Assembly (NCBI GenBank): GCA_021159825.1
Contig: JAGHDR010000102.1
Coordinates: 1 to 8,894 of the forward strand
Direction: 5' to 3'
Length of the DNA stretch: 8,894 bases
From: Deltaproteobacteria bacterium
GTDB taxonomy: Bacteria; Desulfobacterota; DSM-4660; Desulfatiglandales; Desulfatiglandaceae
Made by a program: the position numbers and the translations under genes. Numbering within the stretch: position 1 is the first letter of the stretch; every line of letters begins with the position of its first letter. Below are positions 1-5,645 of the stretch, in pieces. Under the pieces are notes generated by a model. It saw nothing but the letters and a program-made list of their open reading frames with translations. It did no database searches and was not told the origin of the DNA.

Positions 1-12
1 CGGCCAAGGGCT

Positions 13-38
13 GTAGATGCGACTTTAGTCGCACCTAC
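13..38. repeat. REP-like imperfect palindrome
   Basis: A near-perfect hairpin. GTAG at 13-16 pairs with CTAC at 35-38, a single A/C mismatch follows (17 and 34), and then TGCGACT at 18-24 pairs with AGTCGCA at 27-33 around a two-base centre. A GTAG foot on a GC-rich imperfect palindrome is the hallmark of repetitive extragenic palindromes (REPs) mobilised by RAYT (TnpA-REP) transposases. Only one copy lies in the window and no RAYT gene is present, so membership of a repeat family is inferred from form alone. It has no T-run after either arm, so it is a poor candidate for an intrinsic terminator. Confidence 0.55.
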
Positions 39-539
39 CAGGCGTCGAAATAGAACAGCGAACATCGGATGGCCCAAACAATGATCAAGACCCTCGCCCC
101 GATCTAAGCGAATCATTTGTTCTGCCTTGTTCCGTTCCCCACCTGATGTTTTTTCCTCGGCTTTTGTCTAGGCCCGCACGCGTTTTCCGCGCACTGCGTG
201 AGGGGATCATCGACTGGTGTTCTGTGCTAATTATAAAAGCGCCGCGCATCCTAGCTTCATTAATTTCATTTAAGCTATTACCCCCTTAACCTGCTGCGAA
301 AAACGATCCAGACAGCTTCTGTGCACTCACGGCACACTTCATAACGCGACTTGCTGTTTGCGCTTGGGCTTATGTCGAATATCCAGAGCTCGCCCCTTTT
401 CACTTGACAAATAATTATACGCCATGTAAGGACCTTGGCGAGAAATAATTACACACCTGCTTATCTTTACGCAGTTTTTATTGTTATGACCCTAATCCGT
501 GAACAATCTAACGTACCTGATCAAAGAGAGGAGAAGAAC
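39..539. other. Non-coding region upstream of fchA
   Basis: About 500 bases without a credible gene on either strand. The only open frame reaching into it is the in-frame upstream extension of fchA from a TTG at 435, which has no ribosome binding site. Visible structure is limited to small hairpins: CGCG at 179-182 with 188-191, TAGCTT at 252-257 with AAGCTA at 272-277, and TGTGC at 320-324 with GCACA at 332-336. A possible promoter-like pair is TCGACT (210-215), 16 bases, then TATAAA (232-237), but nothing obvious follows it. I recognise no riboswitch or RNA gene here. The last 140 bases are probably the promoter and leader of fchA. Confidence 0.5.
404..430 (+). promoter_or_regulatory. Candidate fchA-folD promoter with dyad
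   Basis: A perfect sigma70 -35 hexamer, TTGACA, sits at 404-409. The best -10 match is TGTAAG at 425-430 (4 of 6, 15-base spacer), which is weak. The region is rich in symmetry: the 9-mer AAATAATTA occurs at 409-417 and again at 443-451, and between the copies CGCCA (420-424) is the inverted repeat of TGGCG (436-440). Operators often look like this, so regulated expression of fchA-folD is plausible. Transcription from here would start near 437 and give a leader of about 100 nt before the fchA start codon. Confidence 0.35.
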
Positions 540-1172
540 ATGTCTATGTTGGATAAATCTTGTAAGGATTTTATAGAAGTATTGGCCTCCAAGGCCGCTG
601 TTCCTGGAGGTGGTGGCGCAGCCGCTATGGGTGGTGCTATCGGCATGGCCCTTTCCAATATGGTGGGGAATCTTACCGTAGGAAAAAAGAAATATGCCGA
701 CGTTGAAGGAGAGGTAAAGGAACTTGTAGCCAAAGGCGATAAGATAATCGCCGAGTTGGAAGATCTCGTGGACAAAGATGCCGAGGTGTTCGAGCCATTA
801 TCAAAGGCCTATGGACTGCCCAAAGGCACGCCGGAAGAGGCCAAATACAAAGCAGAAACCATGGAAAACTGTTGTAAAGTCGCCTGTTCCGTCCCCATGG
901 AGATTATGCGTAAGGCCTATGAGGGCATCAAGGTGCATAACAGGATGGGACAAATTGGAACCATGATTGCCATATCTGATGTGGGTTGCGGCGTTGTTTT
1001 TTTGAAGTCTGCCCTGATTGCCGGAAGACTGAACGTTATCATCAATATAAACGCAATAAAAGACAGCGGCTTCATAGAACAAACCAGAACGGAAATGGAC
1101 GAGTTGTTGGAAAAAGGAACCAAACTTGCCGATGAAACACTTGAGCTGGTGGTTGCCAAGTTAACCAAATAA
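540..1172 (+). CDS. fchA: FchA-like methenyl-THF cyclohydrolase
   Basis: A 210-residue protein of the cyclodeaminase/cyclohydrolase family (the FTCD C-terminal domain type). Members convert 5,10-methenyl-tetrahydrofolate to 10-formyl-tetrahydrofolate, or deaminate formimino-THF, in the cytoplasm. Family features seen are the glycine/alanine-rich stretch VPGGGGAAAMGGAIG at residues 21-35, NLTVGKKKY at 44-52, KDAEVF at 79-84, SDVGCGV at 146-152 and NVIININAI at 165-173. Length fits the family (about 200-215). The start at 540 is chosen because AGAGGAG lies just upstream at 527-533; an in-frame TTG at 435 and an ATG at 486 have no such site, and the TTG falls at the predicted transcription start. 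The gene ends 12 bases before folD, so the two are probably cotranscribed and act in the same THF pathway. Formimino-THF cyclodeaminase activity is the alternative, but the folD neighbour favours cyclohydrolase. Confidence 0.85.
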   Translation: MSMLDKSCKDFIEVLASKAAVPGGGGAAAMGGAIGMALSNMVGNLTVGKKKYADVEGEVKELVAKGDKIIAELEDLVDKDAEVFEPLSKAYGLPKGTPEEAKYKAETMENCCKVACSVPMEIMRKAYEGIKVHNRMGQIGTMIAISDVGCGVVFLKSALIAGRLNVIININAIKDSGFIEQTRTEMDELLEKGTKLADETLELVVAKLTK

Positions 1173-1184
1173 GGAGGTTTATTG

Positions 1185-2042
1185 ATGGCAGAGAGACTTA
1201 AAGGTAAGCCCGTCGCGGATGCGATTAAAGAGGAACTTACCAAAAAGGTTGAGGCCTTGAAAGGCCGTAATATTGTTCCCAAGCTCGGAATTGTACGGGT
1301 CGGCGCCCGTCCCGATGACCTGTTCTATGAGGGTGGCGCTAAAAAGACATGTACCGCTGTGGGTATGGAAAGTGAAGTGTTTGAATATCCCGAGGACATT
1401 GATCAGGCCGCATTTGAGAAAGCCATTACGGATGTTGGCGCCAAAAAGGACATCAATGGCATCCTCATGTTTTCCCCCCTGCCCAAACATTTGGATGAAC
1501 GAAAGATCAGGTCCCTGATCCCCGTGGCAAAGGATGTTGACTGTTTGAGCCTGGGTGGCGCAGCAAAGGTATTCACAGACGATCCCACAGGTTTTCCACC
1601 CTGTACCCCCACCGCATGTATGGATATGATCCATTATTACAATATTCCTATCAAGGGGAAGAAATGTGTGGTGGTCGGCAGGTCTCTTGTGGTGGGTAAG
1701 CCGCTTGCCATGCTGCTCCTGCGGGAACACGGCACCGTAACCATCTGCCATTCAAGGACGGAAAATCTGCCCGAGGTGTGTAAAGAAGCCGAGATCCTTA
1801 TTGCAGCCGTTGGTCGTGCAAAGATGATCAACGCCGACTATGTTAAGGAAGGACAAATTGTGATTGACGTGGGGATCAACGCCGATCCGGATAATCCGGG
1901 CAAATACTGCGGTGATGTGAACTATGCCGAGGTGGAACCCATCGTGGAACGTATTTCCCCTGTTCCCGCAGGCGTTGGTTCCGTAACCACATCCGTGCTC
2001 TGTAAACAGACGATTATGGCGTGTGAAATGCAGAACGCATAA
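1185..2042 (+). CDS. folD: FolD-family methylene-THF dehydrogenase, divergent active site
   Basis: A 285-residue cytoplasmic protein of the FolD family, which oxidises 5,10-methylene-THF to methenyl-THF and normally also hydrolyses it to 10-formyl-THF. The nucleotide-binding half is clear: [11 protein letters not shown] at 139-149, [18 protein letters not shown] at 162-179, TVTICHS at 184-190, DVGIN at 228-232 and [11 protein letters not shown] at 258-268. In the catalytic half Tyr48 and the KDVD motif (116-119) are kept. The lysine four residues after the tyrosine is Ala52, and the usual VQLPLP motif reads MFSPLP (95-100), replacing the glutamine with Phe96. These lysine and glutamine positions support cyclohydrolase activity in studied homologues, so this protein is probably dehydrogenase-only, with FchA next door doing the hydrolysis (inference). 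AAGGAGG at 1171-1177 overlaps the fchA stop codon and lies 7 bases before this ATG; a TTG at 1182 is less likely. Confidence 0.88.
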   Translation: MAERLKGKPVADAIKEELTKKVEALKGRNIVPKLGIVRVGARPDDLFYEGGAKKTCTAVGMESEVFEYPEDIDQAAFEKAITDVGAKKDINGILMFSPLPKHLDERKIRSLIPVAKDVDCLSLGGAAKVFTDDPTGFPPCTPTACMDMIHYYNIPIKGKKCVVVGRSLVVGKPLAMLLLREHGTVTICHSRTENLPEVCKEAEILIAAVGRAKMINADYVKEGQIVIDVGINADPDNPGKYCGDVNYAEVEPIVERISPVPAGVGSVTTSVLCKQTIMACEMQNA

Positions 2043-2076
2043 AATCTCTGGAATTCCTGGGAATTGCATAAAAAAT

Positions 2077-2126
2077 ACAAGGGGGAATCAGCGGCTTAAA
2101 CCGATTCCCCCTTGTCATTTCTTTTT
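2077..2126. terminator. Bidirectional intrinsic terminator
   Basis: A perfect 13-bp stem: ACAAGGGGGAATC at 2077-2089 pairs with GATTCCCCCTTGT at 2103-2115 around a 13-base loop. T-rich sequence (2117-2126) follows on the plus strand. On the minus strand the hairpin is followed by a T-run (complement of the A-run at 2070-2075). It sits between the convergent folD and the small membrane protein gene, ending about 23 bases from the latter's stop codon, and should terminate both. Confidence 0.9.
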
Positions 2127-2137
2127 GAGAAGCAACT

Positions 2138-2326
2138 TTAATGATGGGCGCTTTGTTCCGGGGAGGAAAATTTTCCAGCAATGGCCGAACCACTGAAAAG
2201 GCCTACCATGACGATTGTGGCAACCACCGACAACCATGAATGGGACATGTTCCAAATAAGCCCACCCAATACAAAAGCCGGAATTATTGATACAATCCCG
2301 ATACCGATTTTCCTCCAAAGGTTCAT
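2138..2326 (-). CDS. Small two-helix membrane protein, function unknown
   Basis: A 62-residue protein I do not recognise. It has a short basic N-terminus (MNLWRK), a hydrophobic segment at about residues 7-26, a short polar turn (NMSHS, 26-30), a second hydrophobic segment at about 31-51, and a short polar tail ending in two histidines. This predicts an inner-membrane hairpin. The open frame extends upstream to 2461, but AGGAGG at 2333-2338 (minus strand) lies 6 bases before the ATG at 2326. The promoter -35 box overlaps the longer start, so the longer version cannot be made from that promoter. A strong promoter, a strong ribosome binding site and a terminator argue that this short gene is real. 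It is transcribed alone, convergent to folD, so its neighbours say nothing about its job. Confidence 0.72.
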   Translation of the reverse strand: MNLWRKIGIGIVSIIPAFVLGGLIWNMSHSWLSVVATIVMVGLFSGSAIAGKFSSPEQSAHH

Positions 2327-2432
2327 TTGAGGCCTCCTGTTAACCATATTTCCATGAAATTCGGGGATAGCAAGTGCATATTTTGTGTGATTATTTCCCC
2401 CACTGTGAGGGTCCCCAACCGATTGATCGCGC

Positions 2433-2461
2433 ATTATAAGAAATGGTTTTGTGCGGGTCAA
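2433..2461 (-). promoter_or_regulatory. Strong sigma70 promoter for small membrane protein
   Basis: On the minus strand TTGACC (2456-2461) is followed by exactly 17 bases and a perfect TATAAT (2433-2438). This is the best promoter match in the window. Transcription should start near 2426, giving a leader of about 100 nt before the ATG at 2326. It points away from the tRNA-Pro promoter that begins about 23 bp to the right. Confidence 0.8.
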
Positions 2462-2484
2462 GAAATTAAGGGAGAAATATTTTC

Positions 2485-2513
2485 TTGATTTTACGATTTC
2501 AAGGGACTAGATT
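2485..2513 (+). promoter_or_regulatory. Promoter for tRNA-Pro
   Basis: TTGATT (2485-2490), a 17-base spacer and TAGATT (2508-2513) match the sigma70 consensus at 4 of 6 positions each. The predicted start near 2520 leaves a leader of about 19 nt before the mature tRNA 5' end at 2539, a reasonable precursor length. Confidence 0.55.
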
Positions 2514-2538
2514 CCTCCTGTCTGATCCAAAACCCTTA

Positions 2539-2616
<78 letters not shown>

Positions 2617-2783
2617 CTTATCAAAATCTACTATGGCTGTTACTTTTCAGCCTTGATCATCGTTTCGGCCACCTGCCGGGTTTTTCGGCGAAAATGCTCT
2701 TTGTTATAGGCAGGAATACGTGTTTCATAGAGCGCGATTTTCAGCTTTATCCTTCTCTGCATAATTCACCCCCCCCCTTTTTC

Positions 2784-2811
2784 TTGACTTTTCCCAAATT
2801 TTAACTAAAAT
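2784..2811 (+). promoter_or_regulatory. Promoter of the hisB cluster
   Basis: TTGACT (2784-2789, 5 of 6), a 16-base spacer and TAAAAT (2806-2811, 5 of 6) form a good sigma70 promoter. Transcription should start near 2818, about 26 nt before the hisB ATG. The leader is therefore too short for a his-type peptide attenuator. Directly upstream of the -35 box is a run of nine C (2769-2777) followed by five T (2778-2782), an unusual tract in the position of an UP element. Confidence 0.72.
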
Positions 2812-2843
2812 CAATTGTTCATTATTGTTGATGGGAAAACAGC

Positions 2844-3437
2844 ATGACCACAAGAGAGGCAAGTATAGAACGAAAGACCAGGGAGACTGAGATTTCCCTG
2901 AAACTCAATCTCGACAGCGCAGACCCGTCCACGGTAGATACCGGAATTCCTTTCATGAACCACATGCTGGATTTAATGGCGGCCCACGGTTTCATGCGGC
3001 TGGTATTAAAGGGCCGCGGTGATACGGAGATTGACGACCACCACACGGTTGAGGATCTGGGCATTTGCCTGGGGTTGGCACTTAAGCAGGCACTGGGTAA
3101 AAAAGAGGGGATAAGCCGGTATGGGGAAGCGACCATTCCCATGGATGAAACATTGGCTCGGGTCGTCCTGGATATCTCCAACCGGCCGTTTCTCGCCTAT
3201 CGGGTTAATTTCAAAAAGAGCACCACCGGATCCTTCGATCTGGGTCTGATCAAAGAGTTTTTTCGGGCCCTGACCTTTAACGCCGGAATCACACTGCATA
3301 TCGATCTCCTTTCCGGGGAGGAACCTCACCACATTTCTGAGGCTGTCTTCAAAGCATTTGGAAAAGCTTTGGACCGGGCCACCCGATTGGAAAGTCGACT
3401 GAAGGGAAAATTGCCCTCTACAAAGGGGCTCCTTTAG
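2844..3437 (+). CDS. hisB: Imidazoleglycerol-phosphate dehydratase
   Basis: Cytoplasmic enzyme of histidine biosynthesis (sixth step) that dehydrates imidazole glycerol phosphate to imidazole acetol phosphate using bound manganese. At 197 residues it is the monofunctional form, without the N-terminal phosphatase of E. coli HisB. The metal-binding motifs are all present: NHML with His40, AAHG with His48, IDDHHTVED at 63-71 (His66, His67, Glu70), MDE at 100-102 and EEPHHISEAVFKAF at 159-172 (His162, His163, Glu166). The C-terminus ends in PSTKGLL, matching the family. The second HHxxE signature has Glu160 where Asn or Asp is usual, a minor change. The ribosome binding site is weak (GGGA at 2833-2836). 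It is the first gene of the hisB-lipoprotein-hisA cluster. Confidence 0.96.
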   Translation: MTTREASIERKTRETEISLKLNLDSADPSTVDTGIPFMNHMLDLMAAHGFMRLVLKGRGDTEIDDHHTVEDLGICLGLALKQALGKKEGISRYGEATIPMDETLARVVLDISNRPFLAYRVNFKKSTTGSFDLGLIKEFFRALTFNAGITLHIDLLSGEEPHHISEAVFKAFGKALDRATRLESRLKGKLPSTKGLL

Positions 3438-3487
3438 CATTTTGACTCATCCCTAAATACGAAACTGCATTTTCAGGTGAGGCTCCC

Positions 3488-4243
3488 ATGTTTGAAAGAA
3501 CTTTTCGAAAGCCTGGACGTCAACGGTTATGGCTCCTTATGTTATTTTGCATCCTCTTCCTTTGGGGTTGCCATAAAGACACAAAACCTACGGCATATCA
3601 GTCCCATTTACACCAGGAGATAAAAAAAGTCGTGGTCATGGGTTTTCGCGCCGCAATGACCGAGGGTCCAGGAGCGAACCTTGTGGAGAATCCCATAACC
3701 GGCACGTCGTTTCTGGCCGAACCCGTGTCTGAAGATGTGATAAGGCAGGTGAACAAAGTCTTATTCAGCGACCTCATGGAGGGGAAGCAGTGGACACTGG
3801 TGTCTCCCGGCCAGGCCAGGGGTGTATTGGCAAGCATCATTGACGGGGACAAGAAAATGGAAAAATCCCCCCTGGAAATGCTACAGTCTGTAGGAAAAAC
3901 CTTTGAAGCCGATGCGGTTCTTACCGGCCGTATTTATCGTTGGCGGAAACGCGTGGGCAGCGATTTCGCGGTGGATAGACCCGCGTCGGTATCGTTTGAT
4001 CTCGTTTTGGTAAGACCCTCAAACGGGGCCATTTTGTGGCGCAGCCATTTTGACAAAACACAACAGTCTTTATTTGCGGATCTTTTTGATTTTGATACGT
4101 ATGTGAAAAGCGCCGGACGATGGCTGACAGCAGAAAAACTGGCCGATATCGGTTTGAAAAAACTCATTAGGAAAATGCCAGGGATCCCCAAACCCAAAAA
4201 AGAAGAAGAAAAGGAAACCAGTGTTGATCATTCCGGCAATTGA
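3488..4243 (+). CDS. Putative lipoprotein, function unknown
   Basis: A 251-residue protein with a lipoprotein signal peptide: basic residues (RTFRKPGRQR, 4-13), a hydrophobic stretch (14-27) and a lipobox LWGC with Cys28 as the lipidation site. Trp at the -2 position is unusual but tolerated. The mature part has a predicted alpha/beta region beginning KKVVVMGFRAA (46-56) and later ADAVLTGRIYRWR (141-153), ASVSFDLVLVRPSNGAILWRSHFD (166-189) and a helical end near 205-230. This pattern recalls LpoB/GNA1162-like or TolB-N-like outer-membrane lipoproteins, but that is a resemblance of pattern only. The last 17 residues are charged (KPKKEEEKE) and overlap hisA. AGGTGAGG at 3475-3482 supports the start. 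It has no visible link to histidine synthesis; its place in the cluster may be only shared transcription. Confidence 0.8.
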   Translation: MFERTFRKPGRQRLWLLMLFCILFLWGCHKDTKPTAYQSHLHQEIKKVVVMGFRAAMTEGPGANLVENPITGTSFLAEPVSEDVIRQVNKVLFSDLMEGKQWTLVSPGQARGVLASIIDGDKKMEKSPLEMLQSVGKTFEADAVLTGRIYRWRKRVGSDFAVDRPASVSFDLVLVRPSNGAILWRSHFDKTQQSLFADLFDFDTYVKSAGRWLTAEKLADIGLKKLIRKMPGIPKPKKEEEKETSVDHSGN

Positions 4244-4943
4244 TATAAAAAATGGTAAATGCGTGAGGCTCAAACAGGGCCGCATGTCCGATGAAACCAT
4301 ATTTTCAGACAAGCCTGAAGAGATGGCAAAAAAATGGTTTGACTGCGGCGCCGAAAGACTTCATCTGGTGGATCTGGACGGCGCGGTCAGCGGACAGTCC
4401 GTCAATCGAAAAACCATCAGCCGGATTGTTGAAGCCATTCCCATTCCCGTGGAACTGGGCGGGGGTGTGCGGGACATGGCGACGCTGCGTGCGTACTTTG
4501 ATCTCGGGCTTCAATATGTCATTCTGGGGACAGTGGCCTACAAAAATCCGGACTTTGTCAAGGAGGCCTGCCGTTTGTATCCAGGTCGAATCATTCTGGG
4601 CATTGACGCACGAAACAACCGTATTGCAGTAGAGGGGTGGACAGAAGAAATAAACTTGACCCCTGAAACCCTTGCCAAACGGTTTGAAAATGATGGCCTG
4701 GCGGCGATTATATATACGGACATCAACCGAGACGGTATGAGAACCGGCTGCAATGTGGAAGCAACCGGGGCCCTGGCCGGAACAACGAACATTCCGGTGA
4801 TCGCTTCCGGCGGTATTTCCGAGATGGATGATGTGTTAAGAATCCTTCCCCTGGAAGCAACCGGGGTTATGGGTCTCATTACCGGGAGGGCCCTTTATGA
4901 TGGCAGCCTTGATCTTGCCGCCGCCATAAAAGCGTGCCAATAA
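4221..4943 (+). CDS. hisA: HisA, ProFAR isomerase
   Basis: Cytoplasmic TIM-barrel enzyme that performs the Amadori rearrangement of ProFAR to PRFAR in histidine biosynthesis (fourth step). At 240 residues it has the normal length. Visible motifs: IPAIDIKNGKCVRL at 4-17 with catalytic Asp8, VELGGGVRD at 77-85 (phosphate site), VILGTVAYKNP at 100-110, ILGIDAR at 125-131 with catalytic Asp129, IYTDINRDG at 164-172, IPVIASGGIS at 191-200 (second phosphate site) and LITGRALYDG at 219-228. The GTG start at 4221 gives the canonical N-terminus, with AGGA at 4212-4215 as ribosome binding site. It overlaps the preceding lipoprotein gene by 23 nt in another frame, which suggests translational coupling. 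The anthranilate-pathway PriA function is unlikely to apply outside actinobacteria. Confidence 0.96.
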   Translation: MLIIPAIDIKNGKCVRLKQGRMSDETIFSDKPEEMAKKWFDCGAERLHLVDLDGAVSGQSVNRKTISRIVEAIPIPVELGGGVRDMATLRAYFDLGLQYVILGTVAYKNPDFVKEACRLYPGRIILGIDARNNRIAVEGWTEEINLTPETLAKRFENDGLAAIIYTDINRDGMRTGCNVEATGALAGTTNIPVIASGGISEMDDVLRILPLEATGVMGLITGRALYDGSLDLAAAIKACQ

Positions 4944-4976
4944 TGCGCAAACAGCAACATCCGTCAAAATGCCGGG

Positions 4977-5002
4977 TTGACATTTTGCCGACACGTCATA
5001 AT
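4977..5002 (+). promoter_or_regulatory. Candidate yqeY promoter
   Basis: A perfect -35 hexamer TTGACA (4977-4982) is followed by CATAAT (4997-5002, 5 of 6), but the spacer is only 14 bases; TAATGT at 4999-5004 gives a 16-base spacer with a poorer match. CAAAATG (4965-4971) and CATTTTG (4981-4987) form a 7-bp inverted repeat that covers the -35 box and could be an operator. yqeY begins 130 nt after hisA, so a separate promoter is expected, but this one is uncertain. Confidence 0.35.
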
Positions 5003-5072
5003 GTTGGAAGTGTTTGATTGCAATACAAAACCGAACATTTTTGATTTTCGGTCACGACTGCAGGTAGGTCTT

Positions 5073-5516
5073 ATGTCACTTGAGGAAAAAATCGTTGAAG
5101 ATCTGAAAAAAGCCATGAAGGCAAAGGATACCGTTCGCCTTTCCTGCATGAGAATGCTGAAGACCGCACTTAAAAATCTACAGGTAGACAAACAACGGAA
5201 GTTGAAGGACGAGGAAATTCAAGGTGTTATTTTCTCCCTGATTAAGAAGGGTAAGGAGTCTGCAAACGAATTCAGGAATGCGGGTCGGGAAGATCTTGCG
5301 CTTAAAGAAGAAACAGAGGTGGCGGTTTATTATGGCTATATGCCCCAGCAGTTGACGTCGGAGGATATTGAAAAGACACTGAGGGAAATAATCCTGGAAT
5401 TATCCGCCAAAAAGCCCTCGGACCTGGGAAGGGTTATGAAAACAGCCATGCCGAGGATGGCAGGAAAAGCCCAGGGCAAGGAGGTTAATGAAATTGCCGG
5501 AAGGTTGCTGGCTTGA
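5073..5516 (+). CDS. yqeY: GatB/YqeY family protein
   Basis: A 147-residue cytoplasmic protein matching the full length of the YqeY family, which resembles the C-terminal helical domain of GatB, the tRNA-dependent amidotransferase subunit. Its biochemical role is not established. Family signatures seen: KDTVRLSCMRML at 18-29, IKKGKESANEFRNAGREDLALKEETEV at about 57-83, YMPQQL at 89-94, GRVMKTAMPRMAGKAQGKEVN at about 119-139. The start at 5073 is chosen because AGGTAGG lies at 5062-5068 and gives the normal length; the frame stays open back to 4977 but the extra 32 residues lack family similarity and overlap the candidate promoter. YqeY genes often sit next to dnaG and rpoD, as here. A terminator follows 40 bases after its stop. 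Confidence 0.92.
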   Translation: MSLEEKIVEDLKKAMKAKDTVRLSCMRMLKTALKNLQVDKQRKLKDEEIQGVIFSLIKKGKESANEFRNAGREDLALKEETEVAVYYGYMPQQLTSEDIEKTLREIILELSAKKPSDLGRVMKTAMPRMAGKAQGKEVNEIAGRLLA

Positions 5517-5555
5517 AGATCTGCATAAAAAAGGTTTCAAAATTTCGTTGATAAG

Positions 5556-5590
5556 GCCTGTACGGTAGAACAATCCCGTCAGGCATTTTT
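5556..5590 (+). terminator. Intrinsic terminator between yqeY and dnaG
   Basis: GCCTG (5556-5560) pairs with CAGGC (5580-5584). After one bulged T, ACGG (5562-5565) pairs with CCGT (5576-5579), leaving a 10-base loop, and TTTTT follows at 5586-5590. It lies 39 bases after the yqeY stop codon and 56 before the dnaG start. It may end the yqeY transcript or lower read-through into dnaG, as the rpsU-dnaG terminator does in E. coli. A clear promoter between it and dnaG was not found (TTGTGC and TAATAC, 5589-5617, are poor matches). Confidence 0.75.
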
Positions 5591-5645
5591 GTGCTTAACA
5601 GATAGCGTACTTAATACTTTTTTCGGCAACAAATGAAGGGCAACC

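Noticed and set aside
457..479. Hairpin CTGC/GCAG followed by TTTTT in the fchA leader, a possible attenuator
   Set aside because: The stem has only four base pairs plus two more after a mismatch, too weak to call a terminator.
435..539. N-terminal extension of FchA from a TTG at 435 (or an ATG at 486)
   Set aside because: No ribosome binding site before either codon, the extension is not family-like, and AGAGGAG directly precedes the ATG at 540.
1179..1751. 190-codon open frame on the minus strand
   Set aside because: Antisense to folD, whose motifs are clear on the plus strand.
2115..2318. 67-codon open frame on the minus strand in another frame over the small membrane protein
   Set aside because: It lacks a well-placed ribosome site, and the overlapping frame with AGGAGG and two clean hydrophobic helices explains the region better.
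2635..2652. Hairpin GGCTG/CAGCC after tRNA-Pro as its terminator
   Set aside because: A 5-bp stem without a following T-run.
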